Assembly: GCA_947302485.1 (NCBI GenBank)
Contig: CAMYVO010000007.1
Location: 1-50,726 of the forward strand
Direction of reading: 5' to 3'
Source of the DNA: an uncultured Clostridium sp.
GTDB lineage: Bacteria > Bacillota > Clostridia > TANB77 > CAG-508
Length of the DNA: 50,726 nt
Shown: positions 16,528-25,511 of the stretch, piece by piece
Numbering within the stretch: position 1 is the stretch's first letter
Layout: each line of letters begins with the position of its first letter
The notes under the pieces: generated by a model
Database searches by the model: none
What the model was told of the DNA's origin: nothing
What the model saw: the letters and a program-made list of their open reading frames with translations, nothing else
Position numbers and translations under genes: made by a program

Positions 16528-17148
16528 TTACGCTGCTGCTTTTTGGTATGTTTCGTGTCCATATTTATTATTAGTTATTATATAAGCAAGTCTGCTAATG
16601 CAAAAACTTTGTAACAATCCTCCATATAAACAAATATTAGATATAACCATATCTGGTATTACTATTGCAAGTATCATTAATATACTAAATGTTATATATG
16701 ATAATATCTTCTTATTTTTTCTTTCTTTTAAGCTTATTATAGGAACATTCTCCGTATCTGCTGGAGCATATAGCTTTATCATAATCATTCCAAAAACCCA
16801 TGTACCTAATATAAATAAAAATCTTGCCAATATATTTGAAATAATAACATATTTGCTAATAAACACTGTTCCACAATATATTAATGGCGTCATAATAATA
16901 CATCCTATATGAGTCTTTAAATGAAATCCTCCTGATACAGATTTATATGGTAACAAAAGTAAGAAGCTAAAAAATGTTAATTTTCCTATTCCAAGAGCAA
17001 ATCCAATAACAAACAATAGTAATAATTTAGGGATTTCGCCAACTATTAGCTGTATTCCATACTTTATTACTTCTGCTCTTTCATCATCAATATCAGGATC
17101 TTCTCTCCTGATTTTATTAACTAGGAAATCACAAAATTTATCTATCAT
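16528..17148 (-). CDS. agrB: AgrB-type peptide processing membrane protease
   Basis: A 206-residue polytopic membrane cysteine protease that cleaves and cyclises the AgrD precursor. The catalytic pair is visible as H76 and C83 in SGGFHLKTHIGC, directly after a hydrophobic segment, exactly as in AgrB. About five to six membrane segments follow, with a charged cytoplasmic loop (LKERKNKK). The start has AAGGTGAGA upstream. It is first in the minus-strand pair agrB-agrD, convergent with the regulator and kinase genes; the classical staphylococcal order is agrBDCA on one strand. Confidence 0.93.
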   Translation of the reverse strand: MIDKFCDFLVNKIRREDPDIDDERAEVIKYGIQLIVGEIPKLLLLFVIGFALGIGKLTFFSFLLLLPYKSVSGGFHLKTHIGCIIMTPLIYCGTVFISKYVIISNILARFLFILGTWVFGMIMIKLYAPADTENVPIISLKERKNKKILSYITFSILMILAIVIPDMVISNICLYGGLLQSFCISRLAYIITNNKYGHETYQKAAA

Positions 17149-17219
17149 CTTCTCACCTTCTTTGGTAAGATGATATATTTTTTTTATTTGTTTTTTTCAT
17201 TTTAAATATTAAAAGCCGG

Positions 17220-17263
17220 ATTTTATATACAAAAAACGACAAGTTATTTTTCATATATAAAAT
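17220..17263. promoter_or_regulatory. AT-rich inverted repeat upstream of agrB
   Basis: ATTTTATATA (17220-17229) and TATATAAAAT (17254-17263) form an inverted repeat, with two CGAC words nearby (17237, 17265). The 154-bp gap between agrB and the rluA-type gene must hold the agrBD promoter and the regulator's binding site. I cannot place a convincing LytTR box or -35/-10 pair, so the role is open. Confidence 0.35.
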
Positions 17264-17302
17264 TCGACTTTTTATAAAATATTGTTTTAGATATATATTG
17301 TT

Positions 17303-18001
17303 TTAGCGAAGTAATTCTTCTTGTAATTGTTTAAGTATAATCCAGCTTCCAACCTTTTCTGGTATTGATATAAAAGACATACTTTCTTTTGTAATAGGAT
17401 GGTTTATAGTTAATTTATACGCCCATAAGGCAATTTGTTTTCCTCTTCCTCTAGTTCCATATTTTTGATCACCACATATACTATGGTTTCTACTTGCAAA
17501 TTGAACTCTAATTTGATGGTGTCTTCCAGTATGTAGTAAAACCTTTAAAACCGACAAATCTATATCCTCTTCATAATACAAAGTTTCATACTCAAGTTTA
17601 GCATATTTAGCATTTTTTGTATTTTCTTTAACTACCCTACTTATATTATTTTTTCCATTTTTTAGTAGATAATCCTCTAATACTCCTTTTTGTATTTCCA
17701 TTTTTCCATCTACAATAACTAAATATTCTTTTTTAATTTCATGACTTCGTACCTCTTCACTTAGTCTTGCTGCTGCCTTTGAAGTTTTAGCAAACACCAT
17801 CACTCCGCCTACTGGTCGATCTAGTCTATGAACTAATCCTAAATAGACATTTCCTGGTTTATTATACTTTTGTTTTAAATACTGTTTTATAATATCTAAC
17901 ATGCTAATATCATCTGTCTTATCACCTTGTGATGGCACATTTGGAATCTTTTCTACAACAATTATGTGATTATCTTCATAAATTACTTTTAAATTTTGCA
18001 T
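17303..18001 (-). CDS. RluA-family pseudouridine synthase
   Basis: A 232-residue RNA-modifying enzyme that isomerises uridine in rRNA or tRNA. The catalytic motif HRLDRPVGGVMVFAKTS contains the essential aspartate (about residue 61), and 'LHTGRHHQIRVQFA' and 'ICGDQKYG' are the other family motifs. It lacks an N-terminal S4 domain, like the short YhcT/RluA members, so the target position cannot be predicted. It follows the methyltransferase gene by 13 bp and may belong to the ispH-methyltransferase-rluA transcript. Confidence 0.92.
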   Translation of the reverse strand: MQNLKVIYEDNHIIVVEKIPNVPSQGDKTDDISMLDIIKQYLKQKYNKPGNVYLGLVHRLDRPVGGVMVFAKTSKAAARLSEEVRSHEIKKEYLVIVDGKMEIQKGVLEDYLLKNGKNNISRVVKENTKNAKYAKLEYETLYYEEDIDLSVLKVLLHTGRHHQIRVQFASRNHSICGDQKYGTRGRGKQIALWAYKLTINHPITKESMSFISIPEKVGSWIILKQLQEELLR

Positions 18002-18014
18002 CTATTTCTCCTTT

Positions 18015-18881
18015 TTAGCTTTCCCATCTTCCATATATACCACAAGGTAATACTAGTTCTGAATCTTTCATTGGAAGTCCTATTTCTCCACATGAAAACT
18101 TTCCTTTGTATTTTTTCTTCATTGTTATTTTTAACATATTAACTAATACATTTGCAGAAATACCTGTTGTATATGAATTTATACTAAAAAATAGTGGCTT
18201 ATCGGAAAGTACCTTCATGCATAACTTTACTAAATCATAAATATTATCTTCAAATTGCCATACTTCGCCATTTGTTCCTCTTCCATAAGAAGGTGGATCC
18301 ATTATAATTGCATCATATGTATTTCCTCTTCTAATTTCTCTATTAACAAATTTAATAACATCATCTACTATATACCTTACTGGTCTATCTGCTAAGCTGG
18401 AAGCTTTAATATTTTCTTTTGCCCATGCTACCATTCCTTTTGAACTATCAACATGGCACACACTTGCGCCTGCATATGCACAAGCAACACTTGCACCTCC
18501 AGTATATGCAAATAAATTTAAAACTTTTATAGGTCTTTTTGCATTTTGTATTTTTCCAATCATCCAATCCCAGTTCACTGCTTGTTCTGGGAAAAGGCCT
18601 GTATGTTTAAATCCCATTGGTTTAATTAAAAATTTTAAATCCTTGTAATTTATAACCCAGCTATCAGGCATCTTATTATTATTATATTGCCATTTACCTC
18701 CTCCTGCTTTACTTCTTAAATATCTAGCATTTGTATTTTTCCATTTTTCTGGATATGTTTTATCTCTCCATATAATTTGAGGATCAGGCCTAACTAAAAT
18801 AACCTCACCCCATCTTTCTAGCTTTTCGCCAGATGCCATATCTAAGATTTCATAATCATTCCAATTATTTGCTATATACAT
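18015..18881 (-). CDS. Class I SAM-dependent RNA methyltransferase
   Basis: A 288-residue enzyme of the Methyltrans_SAM (PF10672-like) family, related to RlmI/RlmK catalytic domains but without a PUA domain. The SAM-binding motif I is VLNLFAYTGGAS, the acidic loop after motif II is CHVDSSKG, and motif IV is DAIIMDPPSYGRG. The DPPSYGRG loop suggests a 5-methylcytosine or guanine N2 rRNA target; the exact substrate is unknown. The N-terminus overlaps the ispH stop by 10 bp, indicating coupling. Confidence 0.85.
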   Translation of the reverse strand: MYIANNWNDYEILDMASGEKLERWGEVILVRPDPQIIWRDKTYPEKWKNTNARYLRSKAGGGKWQYNNNKMPDSWVINYKDLKFLIKPMGFKHTGLFPEQAVNWDWMIGKIQNAKRPIKVLNLFAYTGGASVACAYAGASVCHVDSSKGMVAWAKENIKASSLADRPVRYIVDDVIKFVNREIRRGNTYDAIIMDPPSYGRGTNGEVWQFEDNIYDLVKLCMKVLSDKPLFFSINSYTTGISANVLVNMLKITMKKKYKGKFSCGEIGLPMKDSELVLPCGIYGRWES

Positions 18882-19744
18882 ACTTTTTCTCCTTCTAGTT
18901 TTTTTATTACTTCTTCTATACTTTTACGTGGAGTTGATGCTCCTGCCATTACTCCAACTTTTTTATATATATTTATTTCTTTAAGGTTTAAATCACTTTC
19001 ATTATGAATAAATATTGCTTTTTTACAATTTTGATTTGCTATTTCAAATAATTTTTTCGTATTTGAACTTCTACTTCCTCCAATCACTATCATGCACTCT
19101 ACCTGTTTAGATAAATCTTCTGTTTCCTTTTGCCTCTTGTTAGTCGCATTACAAATTGTATTTTTTATTTCTAGCTTTACATTTTCATCTAAAAACTTAA
19201 CTATTTCATTTATCATATTTTCAAACTTTGTTAATGAAAATGTGGTTTGAGATATTACTAATAGTTTTTGTTTTTTACTTCTTTTAAGCTTTTTTATTCC
19301 CTTTAGTATATCACTTTTTTCTTGTATTATATGACTGTTATTTCCGCAGAAACTAATTGTACCAACTGTTTCAGGATGTTTTTCTTCGGCAATAAGGAAA
19401 ATATAATAACCATTATTTGCATATTCCTCTACTTGTTTATGAATTTGCAATACTTTTACGCATGTCAAATCAACTAAAGTAATATTTTTTTCTTTAGCTT
19501 TTTGGTAAACCTTTTTTTCAACTCCATGTGCTCTAATAATGACTGTAGAATAATTTGGTGCTTCATTTATACTATTTATGACTTTTAATCCCTTTAATTT
19601 TAAATCCAGAATAACCTGTTCATTGTGAACTAAATCACCTAAACAATAAATATTACTATTTTTTTGTATAACTTTTTTTGTTTCTTCTACTGCCCTTAAT
19701 ACTCCATTACAAAATCCAGCTGTTTTTCCTAATACTATTTCCAT
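18872..19744 (-). CDS. ispH: 4-hydroxy-3-methylbut-2-enyl diphosphate reductase
   Basis: A 290-residue last enzyme of the MEP isoprenoid pathway, converting HMBPP to IPP and DMAPP with a 4Fe-4S cluster. Three cluster cysteines are present: C12 (GFCNGV), C95 (LTCVKV) and C198 (TICNAT). Substrate residues include H40 (LVHNE), H73 (RAHGVE), H123-E125 (KHPE), T167-T168 (SQTT) and 'IGGSRSSNTKKL'. The length corresponds to stand-alone IspH without an S1 domain. The downstream methyltransferase overlaps its end. Confidence 0.95.
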   Translation of the reverse strand: MEIVLGKTAGFCNGVLRAVEETKKVIQKNSNIYCLGDLVHNEQVILDLKLKGLKVINSINEAPNYSTVIIRAHGVEKKVYQKAKEKNITLVDLTCVKVLQIHKQVEEYANNGYYIFLIAEEKHPETVGTISFCGNNSHIIQEKSDILKGIKKLKRSKKQKLLVISQTTFSLTKFENMINEIVKFLDENVKLEIKNTICNATNKRQKETEDLSKQVECMIVIGGSRSSNTKKLFEIANQNCKKAIFIHNESDLNLKEINIYKKVGVMAGASTPRKSIEEVIKKLEGEKVCI

Positions 19745-19771
19745 ATATTCTCCCTTATATTATCATATAAA

Positions 19772-19978
19772 TTATAATTTACCTAATAACTTAAAAAAGG
19801 ATGTAATTAATACAAAATTAATTGCACAAAAAGTAATTGCTGTAAAAATTAATAAAGTAACAAATTTATATTGTTTTATAGCTTGTACAATTTTATTCTG
19901 TTTTTTAGTTTTAAGTCTATATGCACTTTCCTTTCTATCGTAAGTAACATTAAATAATTCATCATTTGCATAATTCAT
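19772..19978 (-). CDS. Small single-pass membrane protein (68 aa)
   Basis: I do not recognise a family. The 68-residue product begins MNYANDELFNVTYDRKESAY, is basic in the middle (KTKKQNKIVQAIKQYK) and has one C-terminal membrane segment (about residues 43-63). The start at 19978 is supported by GGGAGG 12 nt upstream; the frame is open further upstream, but that part lies in a structured leader. It sits between uvrC and ispH on the same strand. Topology suggests a cytoplasmic N-terminus and a tail-type anchor. The conserved-looking RNA structure before it hints at post-transcriptional control. Confidence 0.65.
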   Translation of the reverse strand: MNYANDELFNVTYDRKESAYRLKTKKQNKIVQAIKQYKFVTLLIFTAITFCAINFVLITSFFKLLGKL

Positions 19979-20004
19979 ATAATTTAATCCTCCCAAAAAA
20001 TATT

Positions 20005-20096
20005 CTACAAGAAAAGTGGCTTTGCCAGCTTTTCTTCTCGCCAATCTTGAGTTTGCGAGTAAAACGAGCAAATCTCAAAGGCAATAGCAATTGTAG
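20005..20096 (-). ncRNA. Candidate structured 5' leader before the 68-aa gene
   Basis: On the minus strand a closing stem CTACAA/TTGTAG (20096-20091 with 20010-20005) encloses two hairpins. One pairs TTTGAG-TTTGC with GCAAA-CTCAAG (20080-20046). The other pairs AAGAAAAG and TGGC with GCCA and CTTTTCTT around an AAA loop (20036-20009). The TTGCC before the first hairpin can also pair with the GGCAA of the second, as a pseudoknot. The layout is riboswitch-like, but it matches no consensus I can recall with confidence; it is not a clear c-di-GMP, c-di-AMP or purine aptamer. It ends 27 nt before the start codon. Confidence 0.5.
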
Positions 20097-20098
20097 CA

Positions 20099-20144
20099 TT
20101 TTTATATAATAGGAATTTTGGAAAAATTTCCTATTATATAAAAA
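20099..20144. repeat. 17-bp perfect inverted repeat downstream of uvrC
   Basis: TTTTTATATAATAGGAA (20099-20115) pairs with its complement at 20128-20144 around a 12-nt loop. It lies between the uvrC stop and the structured leader. It lacks a T-tract on either strand, so it is an unusual terminator; it could be a transcript-end stabilising stem or part of the leader. Confidence 0.55.
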
Positions 20145-20218
20145 TATATATTCATGGGAAGAGCTAAATATTACTACTATCACTTAAATATTATCATAAT
20201 CATATTTCAAGTTTCAAC

Positions 20219-22016
20219 CTAATTAGATTTTTCTAATTCTTTTTTTATTTTTTCTGCTAATTTTAATGTAATTCCGCTTACTTTACTAATTTCTGATACA
20301 CTCTCGTTTTTTATTTTATCTACACTACCAAAATATTTTAATAACTTTTGTTTTTTAACTTCTCCTATTCCATTTATATTATCTAGCATTGATTTTGTAA
20401 TATCTTTATCTCTTAATTTTCTATGATACTCAATTGCAGTATCATGTACAGAGTCTTGAAATTGTGTTATTACATTCATTAAGTTTTCAGATAATGGCAT
20501 TTCATTTCTTTCTTCATCTATCAATGCTTTTGTTCTATGTTTATTGTCTTTTACCATTCCATATATTGGAAGTGAAATATCGTATTTACTAACTGCTCTT
20601 TTAGCTGCCCTTATTTGCGTAATTCCTCCATCAACAAATATAGCATCTGGCAATTTTCCAAATCCACCTTTTGGATTCTCTATAGAATGTTTTAATCTTC
20701 TTGTAATTACCTCTTCCATACACTTAGGATCATCTTGCTCATATACTGTTTTTATTTTAAACCTTCTTGAATCTTTCTTACTAACAACTCCATCTTTTAA
20801 AACACTCATTCCTGCAACCATATATTCTCCAGATATATTTGAAATATCAAAAGTCTCTATTTTTCTTGGAAGTATTTCTAATTTTAAAATATCCTTTAAC
20901 TCATTTACAGTACTATATTTATCTTGAGATCTATTATCTAATGTTACTTTAGCATTTTTTTCTGCCATTTCCACAAATCTTAATTTTTCTCCTCTTTGCG
21001 GTGATTTTACTTCTACTTTTCTTTCAACCTTACTAGCAAGCCATGTTTCTATTGCATTTTTGTCTTCTATTTCTTCTTTTATTAAAATTTTATGTGGTAT
21101 ATGCTCAGTATCAATATAAAATTGCTTTATAAATCCTGATATAATTTCTGAATCTACCATATCTGTTAAGTCTTCAAAAAAATAGTGCTCTCTTCCAATC
21201 ATCTTACTCTTACGAACAAAAAATATTTCTACACATACTAATAGGTCGTTTTTGGCTATTCCTATTACATCTATATCATTTTCATTCATATTAGATACTT
21301 TTTGTCTCTCTGATACTCTTTCAATTGCTATCTTTTTGTCCCTTAAATATGCAGCTTTTTCATAATCTTGTTTTTCTGAAGCTTCTTTCATCTCATTATC
21401 TAATTGTTTTATTATCTTATTTGTCTTTCCTTCAAGAAGCATGATTATTTCATCTATTTGTTTATAATATTCCTTTTTTGATATATATCCGCATGCATGG
21501 GGCACTACAACGATTAATATGATAATTTAAACATGCTCTAGTATTTGATTTAAAATTTCTACACTGTCTTATTTTAAATTTATCTTTTATAAAAGATACC
21601 ATTTCCTTTGCGCTTCCAGAGCTTGCATATGGTCCAAAGTATCTTGCTCCATCATTTAAAATTCTTCTAGTTGTAATTACATTTGGATAATCTGACTTTA
21701 CATCTACTTTTATATATGGATAAGTTTTATCATCTTTTAGCAATACATTAAATTTAGGACGATATTTCTTTATCAAATTACATTCTAAAATTAAAGCCTC
21801 TGCTTCATTATCTGTTACAATATATTCAAAATGGTCAATTAAAGAAACCATGTTTTCAATTCTTCTAGTTTTATTATTTTTTCTAAAATATTGTCTAACA
21901 CGGTTTTTTAAAATTACTGCCTTACCAACGTAAATAACTTTGTCATTTTTATCTTTCATTATATATACGCCTGGCTTTACAGGTAGTTTTTTTAATTCTT
22001 TTTCAATATTGAACAT
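20219..22016 (-). pseudogene. uvrC: Excinuclease ABC subunit C, interrupted by a frameshift
   Basis: UvrC makes both incisions in nucleotide excision repair. The first part (22016-21462) holds the GIY-YIG domain (PGVYIMKDKNDKVIYVGKA) and ends its proper frame at RCSAPC. The second part (from about 21492 to 20219) continues in another frame with GYISKKEYYKQI, the UVR region, the RNase H-like domain (FDISNISGEYMVAGMSVL ... PDAIFVDGGITQIRAA) and C-terminal helix-hairpin-helix motifs. Removing one base at 21491 would join them as CSAPCMGYISKKEY, the normal sequence. All else is intact (about 598 aa), so this is either a very recent mutation or a sequencing/assembly error; there is no homopolymer at the site. 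Confidence 0.9.
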
Positions 22017-22028
22017 TATATCCTCCGT

Positions 22029-22544
22029 TTATTCTATATATCCTATGTATGGCAAATTCCTATAATATTCTGCAGCATCTAATCCATATCCCACTACAAA
22101 TTTATCTGGAATTTCAAATCCATTATAGTCCACTTTTACATCAATTATTCTTCTATCTGGTTTATTTAATAATGTACATAATTTTATGCTATTTGGCATT
22201 TTTAATTTCAAGTGTTCTAGTAAATAACTTAATGTTCTGCCAGTATCTATTATATCTTCTACTACTATAACATCTTTTCCTTCTATTGATTCTTTTAAAT
22301 CAAGTTTCATATCTATTTTCCCTGTACTTTCTGTACCATTTCCATAGCTTGAAACTTGTATTACTTCAATTATTACTTTATTACTAATGTATTTGGATAA
22401 ATCAACTGTAAAATACATAGACCCTTTTAAAATACAAATTAAAGTAATATCTTTTTCTTTATAATCTTCCATAATTTGCTCAGCTATTTGTCTTACTCTA
22501 TTTTGCAATGTTTTTTCATCAATTAATACATTTATTTTTTTCAT
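22029..22544 (-). CDS. hpt: Hypoxanthine phosphoribosyltransferase
   Basis: A 171-residue purine salvage enzyme that makes IMP/GMP from hypoxanthine/guanine and PRPP. The PRPP-binding loop VIVVEDIIDTGRTLSYL, the early 'CILKGSMYFTVDLSKYI' loop, and 'PDKFVVGYGLDAAEYYRNLPYIG' at the C-terminus are typical of Firmicutes HPRT. It lies 12 bp upstream of uvrC on the same strand; the ATG follows a CT-poor leader with a modest ribosome binding site. Confidence 0.94.
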   Translation of the reverse strand: MKKINVLIDEKTLQNRVRQIAEQIMEDYKEKDITLICILKGSMYFTVDLSKYISNKVIIEVIQVSSYGNGTESTGKIDMKLDLKESIEGKDVIVVEDIIDTGRTLSYLLEHLKLKMPNSIKLCTLLNKPDRRIIDVKVDYNGFEIPDKFVVGYGLDAAEYYRNLPYIGYIE

Positions 22545-22630
22545 TTTTTACTCTAGTATTAGTTTTAATTGCTAATACATTCCCCTTCTATATTATTAAT
22601 ATATTAATTATACTATGTTTTTGTAAAAAA

Positions 22631-22680
22631 ATAAAGAGGGGGGCAAAAAAGGGTCAGCCCCTTTTTACCCCCCTCTTTAT
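22631..22680. repeat. REP-like palindrome (GGGTCAG family)
   Basis: A near-perfect hairpin whose arms are ATAAAGAGGGGGG and CCCCCCTCTTTAT, with an inner AAAAAGGG/CCCCTTTTT and a GTCAG loop. It is unusually G/C-rich for this genome. The core GGGTCAGxCCCTTTTT recurs at 30548-30563, so it belongs to a dispersed family. It also ends in T-runs and could terminate transcription towards glmS. Confidence 0.65.
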
Positions 22681-22796
22681 CTAAATAAAAAATATTTTCT
22701 AAGTACTTGCTACTTTTTGTTTTTTAATGTAATATAATAAAGTAAATTGAATAGTATGCATAGAAAATATACAAAAGAAAGGAGTAAAAATTTATA

Positions 22797-22945
22797 AGCG
22801 CCAGGGCAATGTATGTTGCTGACGAGGGTAGAGTTTATCGAAATATTCGGCGGATGACTCTATGGCATGGTTACTGCCATTAAATATTAGCAAAAAATAG
22901 TAGTGATACTATAACAAATCTAATAGGGTAATATATGCATCATTC
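22797..22945 (+). ncRNA. glmS ribozyme (GlcN6P-activated self-cleaving riboswitch)
   Basis: The leader contains AGCGCCAGGGCAA, then GCTGACGAGG, GAGTTTATCGAAAT and TTCGGCGGATGACTC, which are the conserved core segments (P1, P2, P2.1/P2.2) of the glmS ribozyme. A P3 hairpin (ATGGCA/TGCCAT) and a region with GGGTAATAT (P4/P4.1) follow. Cleavage is expected between A22797 and G22798. It binds glucosamine-6-phosphate and cuts the mRNA to lower GlmS synthesis. A -10-like TATAAT lies at 22733-22738, about 60 bp upstream. The 3' limit is approximate. Confidence 0.93.
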
Positions 22946-22979
22946 AATTCCAAAACACTAATTTATTAGGAGGAAAAAT

Positions 22980-24821
22980 ATGTGTGGAATTGTAGGTTAT
23001 ATAGGAGATAAAAAAGCAACTCCTATATTAATAAATGGTCTTTTAAGACTTGAATACAGAGGTTATGACTCTGCTGGAATATCAACTATAGAAACAAATG
23101 GTATTTCAAATATGAAAAATAAAGGAAGAGTTAAAAACCTTTATGATATTGAAGGAATTGATAATTTAGCAGGAACTATTGGTATTGCACATACTAGATG
23201 GGCAACTCACGGAAAACCTTCTAAAGATAATTCTCATCCTCATTTAGATAACAGTAATACTTTTGCTGTTGTACATAATGGTATTATAGAAAATTATCAT
23301 GAATTAAGAGATTTCTTAACAAATAAAGGATATCATTTTCGTTCTGAAACAGATACAGAAGTAATCCCAAATTTAATTCATTATTATTTTTCAAATGATA
23401 ATGGAGATGATGAACAAAAACTATTAAAAGCCGTTAATCGTGCATGTAAAGATTTAGTTGGAAGTTATGCAATTGAAGTAATCTGTTCAGATTATCCAGA
23501 TAAGATGATAATAGCAAGAAAAGATAGTCCACTAGTTATTGGAACAGCCTACGGAGAAAATTATATTTCTTCTGATATTCCTGCTATACTTTCATTTACT
23601 AAGAATTTTTATCTATTAAATGATAATGAATTCGTGGAATTATATAAAGATAAAGCAAACTTTTTTGATAAAGATTTAAATGAAATAAAAAAAGAAATCA
23701 AAAATATTGAATGGGATGCTACAGCTGCTGAAAAAGATGGTTATGAAGATTTCATGCTAAAAGAAATTTTTGAACAACCAAATTCAGTTAGAGAAACAAT
23801 TGGATCTCATCTAAAAAAAGGGGAAATATGTTGTTTTGATGATCTAGATATTACAAAAGAATACTTAGCAAGTTTATCTAAAATATGGATTGTTGCATGT
23901 GGTACGGCAATGCATGCAGGCTTAGCCGCAAAACCAGTACTTGAAAAATTACTATCTATACCAGTAGAAGTAGATATCGCTTCTGAATTTCGCTATCGTG
24001 ACCCACTTGTTAATGATAAGATGCTAGTTATATATATTAGTCAATCTGGTGAAACAGCTGATACAATTGCTGCTTTAAAACTTGCAAAATCAAAAGGAGC
24101 AAAAACACTTGCTATTTCTAATGTAATTGGAAGTTCTATTACAAGAGAAGCTGACTTTACAATTTATACTCACGCAGGTCCTGAAATCGCTGTTGCATCT
24201 ACTAAAGCATATACTTCACAAATTGTATTATTAGATATTTTAGCTATTTATTTTGCTGAAATAATAGGAAAATATCCAAAAGATGATATAGAAATTTTAA
24301 AAAATGATATTTTATCTTTACCAGGTAAAGTAGAAAAAGTATTAAAGGATTTAGATTTAATAAAAAATTTTGCAAAAAAAGTTTACACAGAAAAAGACAT
24401 GTACTTTTTAGGAAGAGGAATTGATTATGCAGTTGCACTAGAAGCTTCTTTAAAATTAAAAGAAATATCATATATTCACTCTGATGCCTATGCTGCTGGT
24501 GAATTAAAACATGGTCCAATTGCTTTAATTGAAAATGGAATTTCTGTTATAGGTATTATGACAGATCCAAACTTGATTGAAAAATCTATTAGCAATCTTC
24601 AAGAAGTAATTACACGTGGAGCAAAAACATTAATTATTACAAATCAGGAATTAAAAAATTCAAGTTTCGAATCTGTACTTACAATTCCTGAAATTAATGC
24701 AAGTCTTTCTCCAATTCTTTCTGTAATTCCACTTCAAATTTTTGCTTATTATATTGCAAAAGAAAAGGGATTAGATGTAGATAAACCTAGAAACCTTGCA
24801 AAATCTGTTACAGTTGAATAG
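22980..24821 (+). CDS. glmS: Glutamine-fructose-6-phosphate aminotransferase
   Basis: A 613-residue enzyme that makes glucosamine-6-phosphate, the first step of amino-sugar and peptidoglycan precursor synthesis. The N-terminal glutaminase domain has the nucleophile Cys2 (MCGIVGYIG), 'RYRGYDSAGI'-type and 'HTRWATHG' motifs. Two SIS sugar-isomerase domains follow (IWIVACGTAMHAG, ISQSGETADT, FLGRGIDYAVALEASLKLKEISYIHSDAYAAGELKHGPIALI). The C-terminus DKPRNLAKSVTVE is the conserved end. AGGAGG precedes the ATG, and expression is controlled by the ribozyme at 22797-22945. Confidence 0.98.
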   Translation: MCGIVGYIGDKKATPILINGLLRLEYRGYDSAGISTIETNGISNMKNKGRVKNLYDIEGIDNLAGTIGIAHTRWATHGKPSKDNSHPHLDNSNTFAVVHNGIIENYHELRDFLTNKGYHFRSETDTEVIPNLIHYYFSNDNGDDEQKLLKAVNRACKDLVGSYAIEVICSDYPDKMIIARKDSPLVIGTAYGENYISSDIPAILSFTKNFYLLNDNEFVELYKDKANFFDKDLNEIKKEIKNIEWDATAAEKDGYEDFMLKEIFEQPNSVRETIGSHLKKGEICCFDDLDITKEYLASLSKIWIVACGTAMHAGLAAKPVLEKLLSIPVEVDIASEFRYRDPLVNDKMLVIYISQSGETADTIAALKLAKSKGAKTLAISNVIGSSITREADFTIYTHAGPEIAVASTKAYTSQIVLLDILAIYFAEIIGKYPKDDIEILKNDILSLPGKVEKVLKDLDLIKNFAKKVYTEKDMYFLGRGIDYAVALEASLKLKEISYIHSDAYAAGELKHGPIALIENGISVIGIMTDPNLIEKSISNLQEVITRGAKTLIITNQELKNSSFESVLTIPEINASLSPILSVIPLQIFAYYIAKEKGLDVDKPRNLAKSVTVE

Positions 24822-24828
24822 TTTGTAA

Positions 24829-24876
24829 AACAATAAAAATCTGTTAGGCATGGCCTAACAGATTTTTATTGTTTTA
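24829..24876 (+). terminator. glmS terminator
   Basis: A perfect 21-bp stem (24829-24849 with 24853-24873) with a T-rich 3' side, 8 bp after the glmS stop. Confidence 0.9.
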
Positions 24877-24989
24877 TCCTGTTTTATATGTAAAAATTGA
24901 GATGGTAACCACTATTTCTGCTTTTCCCTATTTTCATTTAAATTATATATTTGATGTTAATGTTTGTTAATATGTGTGTGAACATTTGT

Positions 24990-25481
24990 TTATCGAAATA
25001 TTTCTTTGAATTTATCTAGCCATTCAAATCCTTCATTATCTATTTTATCTAAATCTTCTATTTTACAATATTTAACCTTTTCAACTTCTTCAGTTTGTAA
25101 TTTACATTCACTTAAATCAACATCTTGTTTAATATAATATGTAGTATAAAATGCTTTATTTAATGCAATTTTTGTTATAGGTATCAATTTATGTTTATCT
25201 ATAATAAGTCCAATTTCTTCAAAAGTTTCTCTACAAGCTGCATCAAGTGTTGTTTCACCAAAGTCTACCTTACCTCCACATATTCCCCATTTACCTGGAT
25301 TTATCTTTTTAAACTTACTACGTTTTTGAAGTAATACTTCATTTCTACTATTTATTATTACAATTCCTACAACAGATAAATAATATCCTTCTGGTATGTT
25401 TTCTATATTCTTTAATTCTATATCAGTTATAGTTTTTCCTGTTTTTTCTCCCTTTATATCAACTAGTTCATGTTTTTCCAT
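24990..25481 (-). CDS. Nudix hydrolase
   Basis: A 163-residue Nudix protein. The Nudix box is GKVDFGETTLDAACRETFEEIGL (about residues 76-98), with all catalytic Glu residues present. The N-terminus 'HELVDIKGEKTGKTITDIE' resembles IPP-isomerase-like/YfcD-type Nudix enzymes. I place the start at 25481 (MEKHELVD), behind AAGAAGG; a longer frame from 25538 would cross the terminator hairpin of the bofA gene. The substrate is unknown. Confidence 0.85.
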   Translation of the reverse strand: MEKHELVDIKGEKTGKTITDIELKNIENIPEGYYLSVVGIVIINSRNEVLLQKRSKFKKINPGKWGICGGKVDFGETTLDAACRETFEEIGLIIDKHKLIPITKIALNKAFYTTYYIKQDVDLSECKLQTEEVEKVKYCKIEDLDKIDNEGFEWLDKFKEIFR

Positions 25482-25511
25482 TATTTTCGTACCTTCTTTA
25501 AAACTATAATA

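Noticed and set aside
20005-20096. Cyclic-di-GMP-I riboswitch
   Set aside because: GGCAAAGCC looks similar to the c-di-GMP aptamer core, but the GNRA tetraloop, its receptor and the order of conserved segments are not found.
21462-22016. A short GIY-YIG protein as a separate gene
   Set aside because: Its last residues after RCSAPC are off-frame and the other uvrC half continues the expected sequence at once, so this is one frameshifted uvrC, not a stand-alone GIY-YIG endonuclease.
24244-24519. Minus-strand hydrophobic reading frame inside glmS
   Set aside because: It is the mirror of a well-conserved glmS coding region with Leu/Phe-rich low complexity and has no ribosome binding site.
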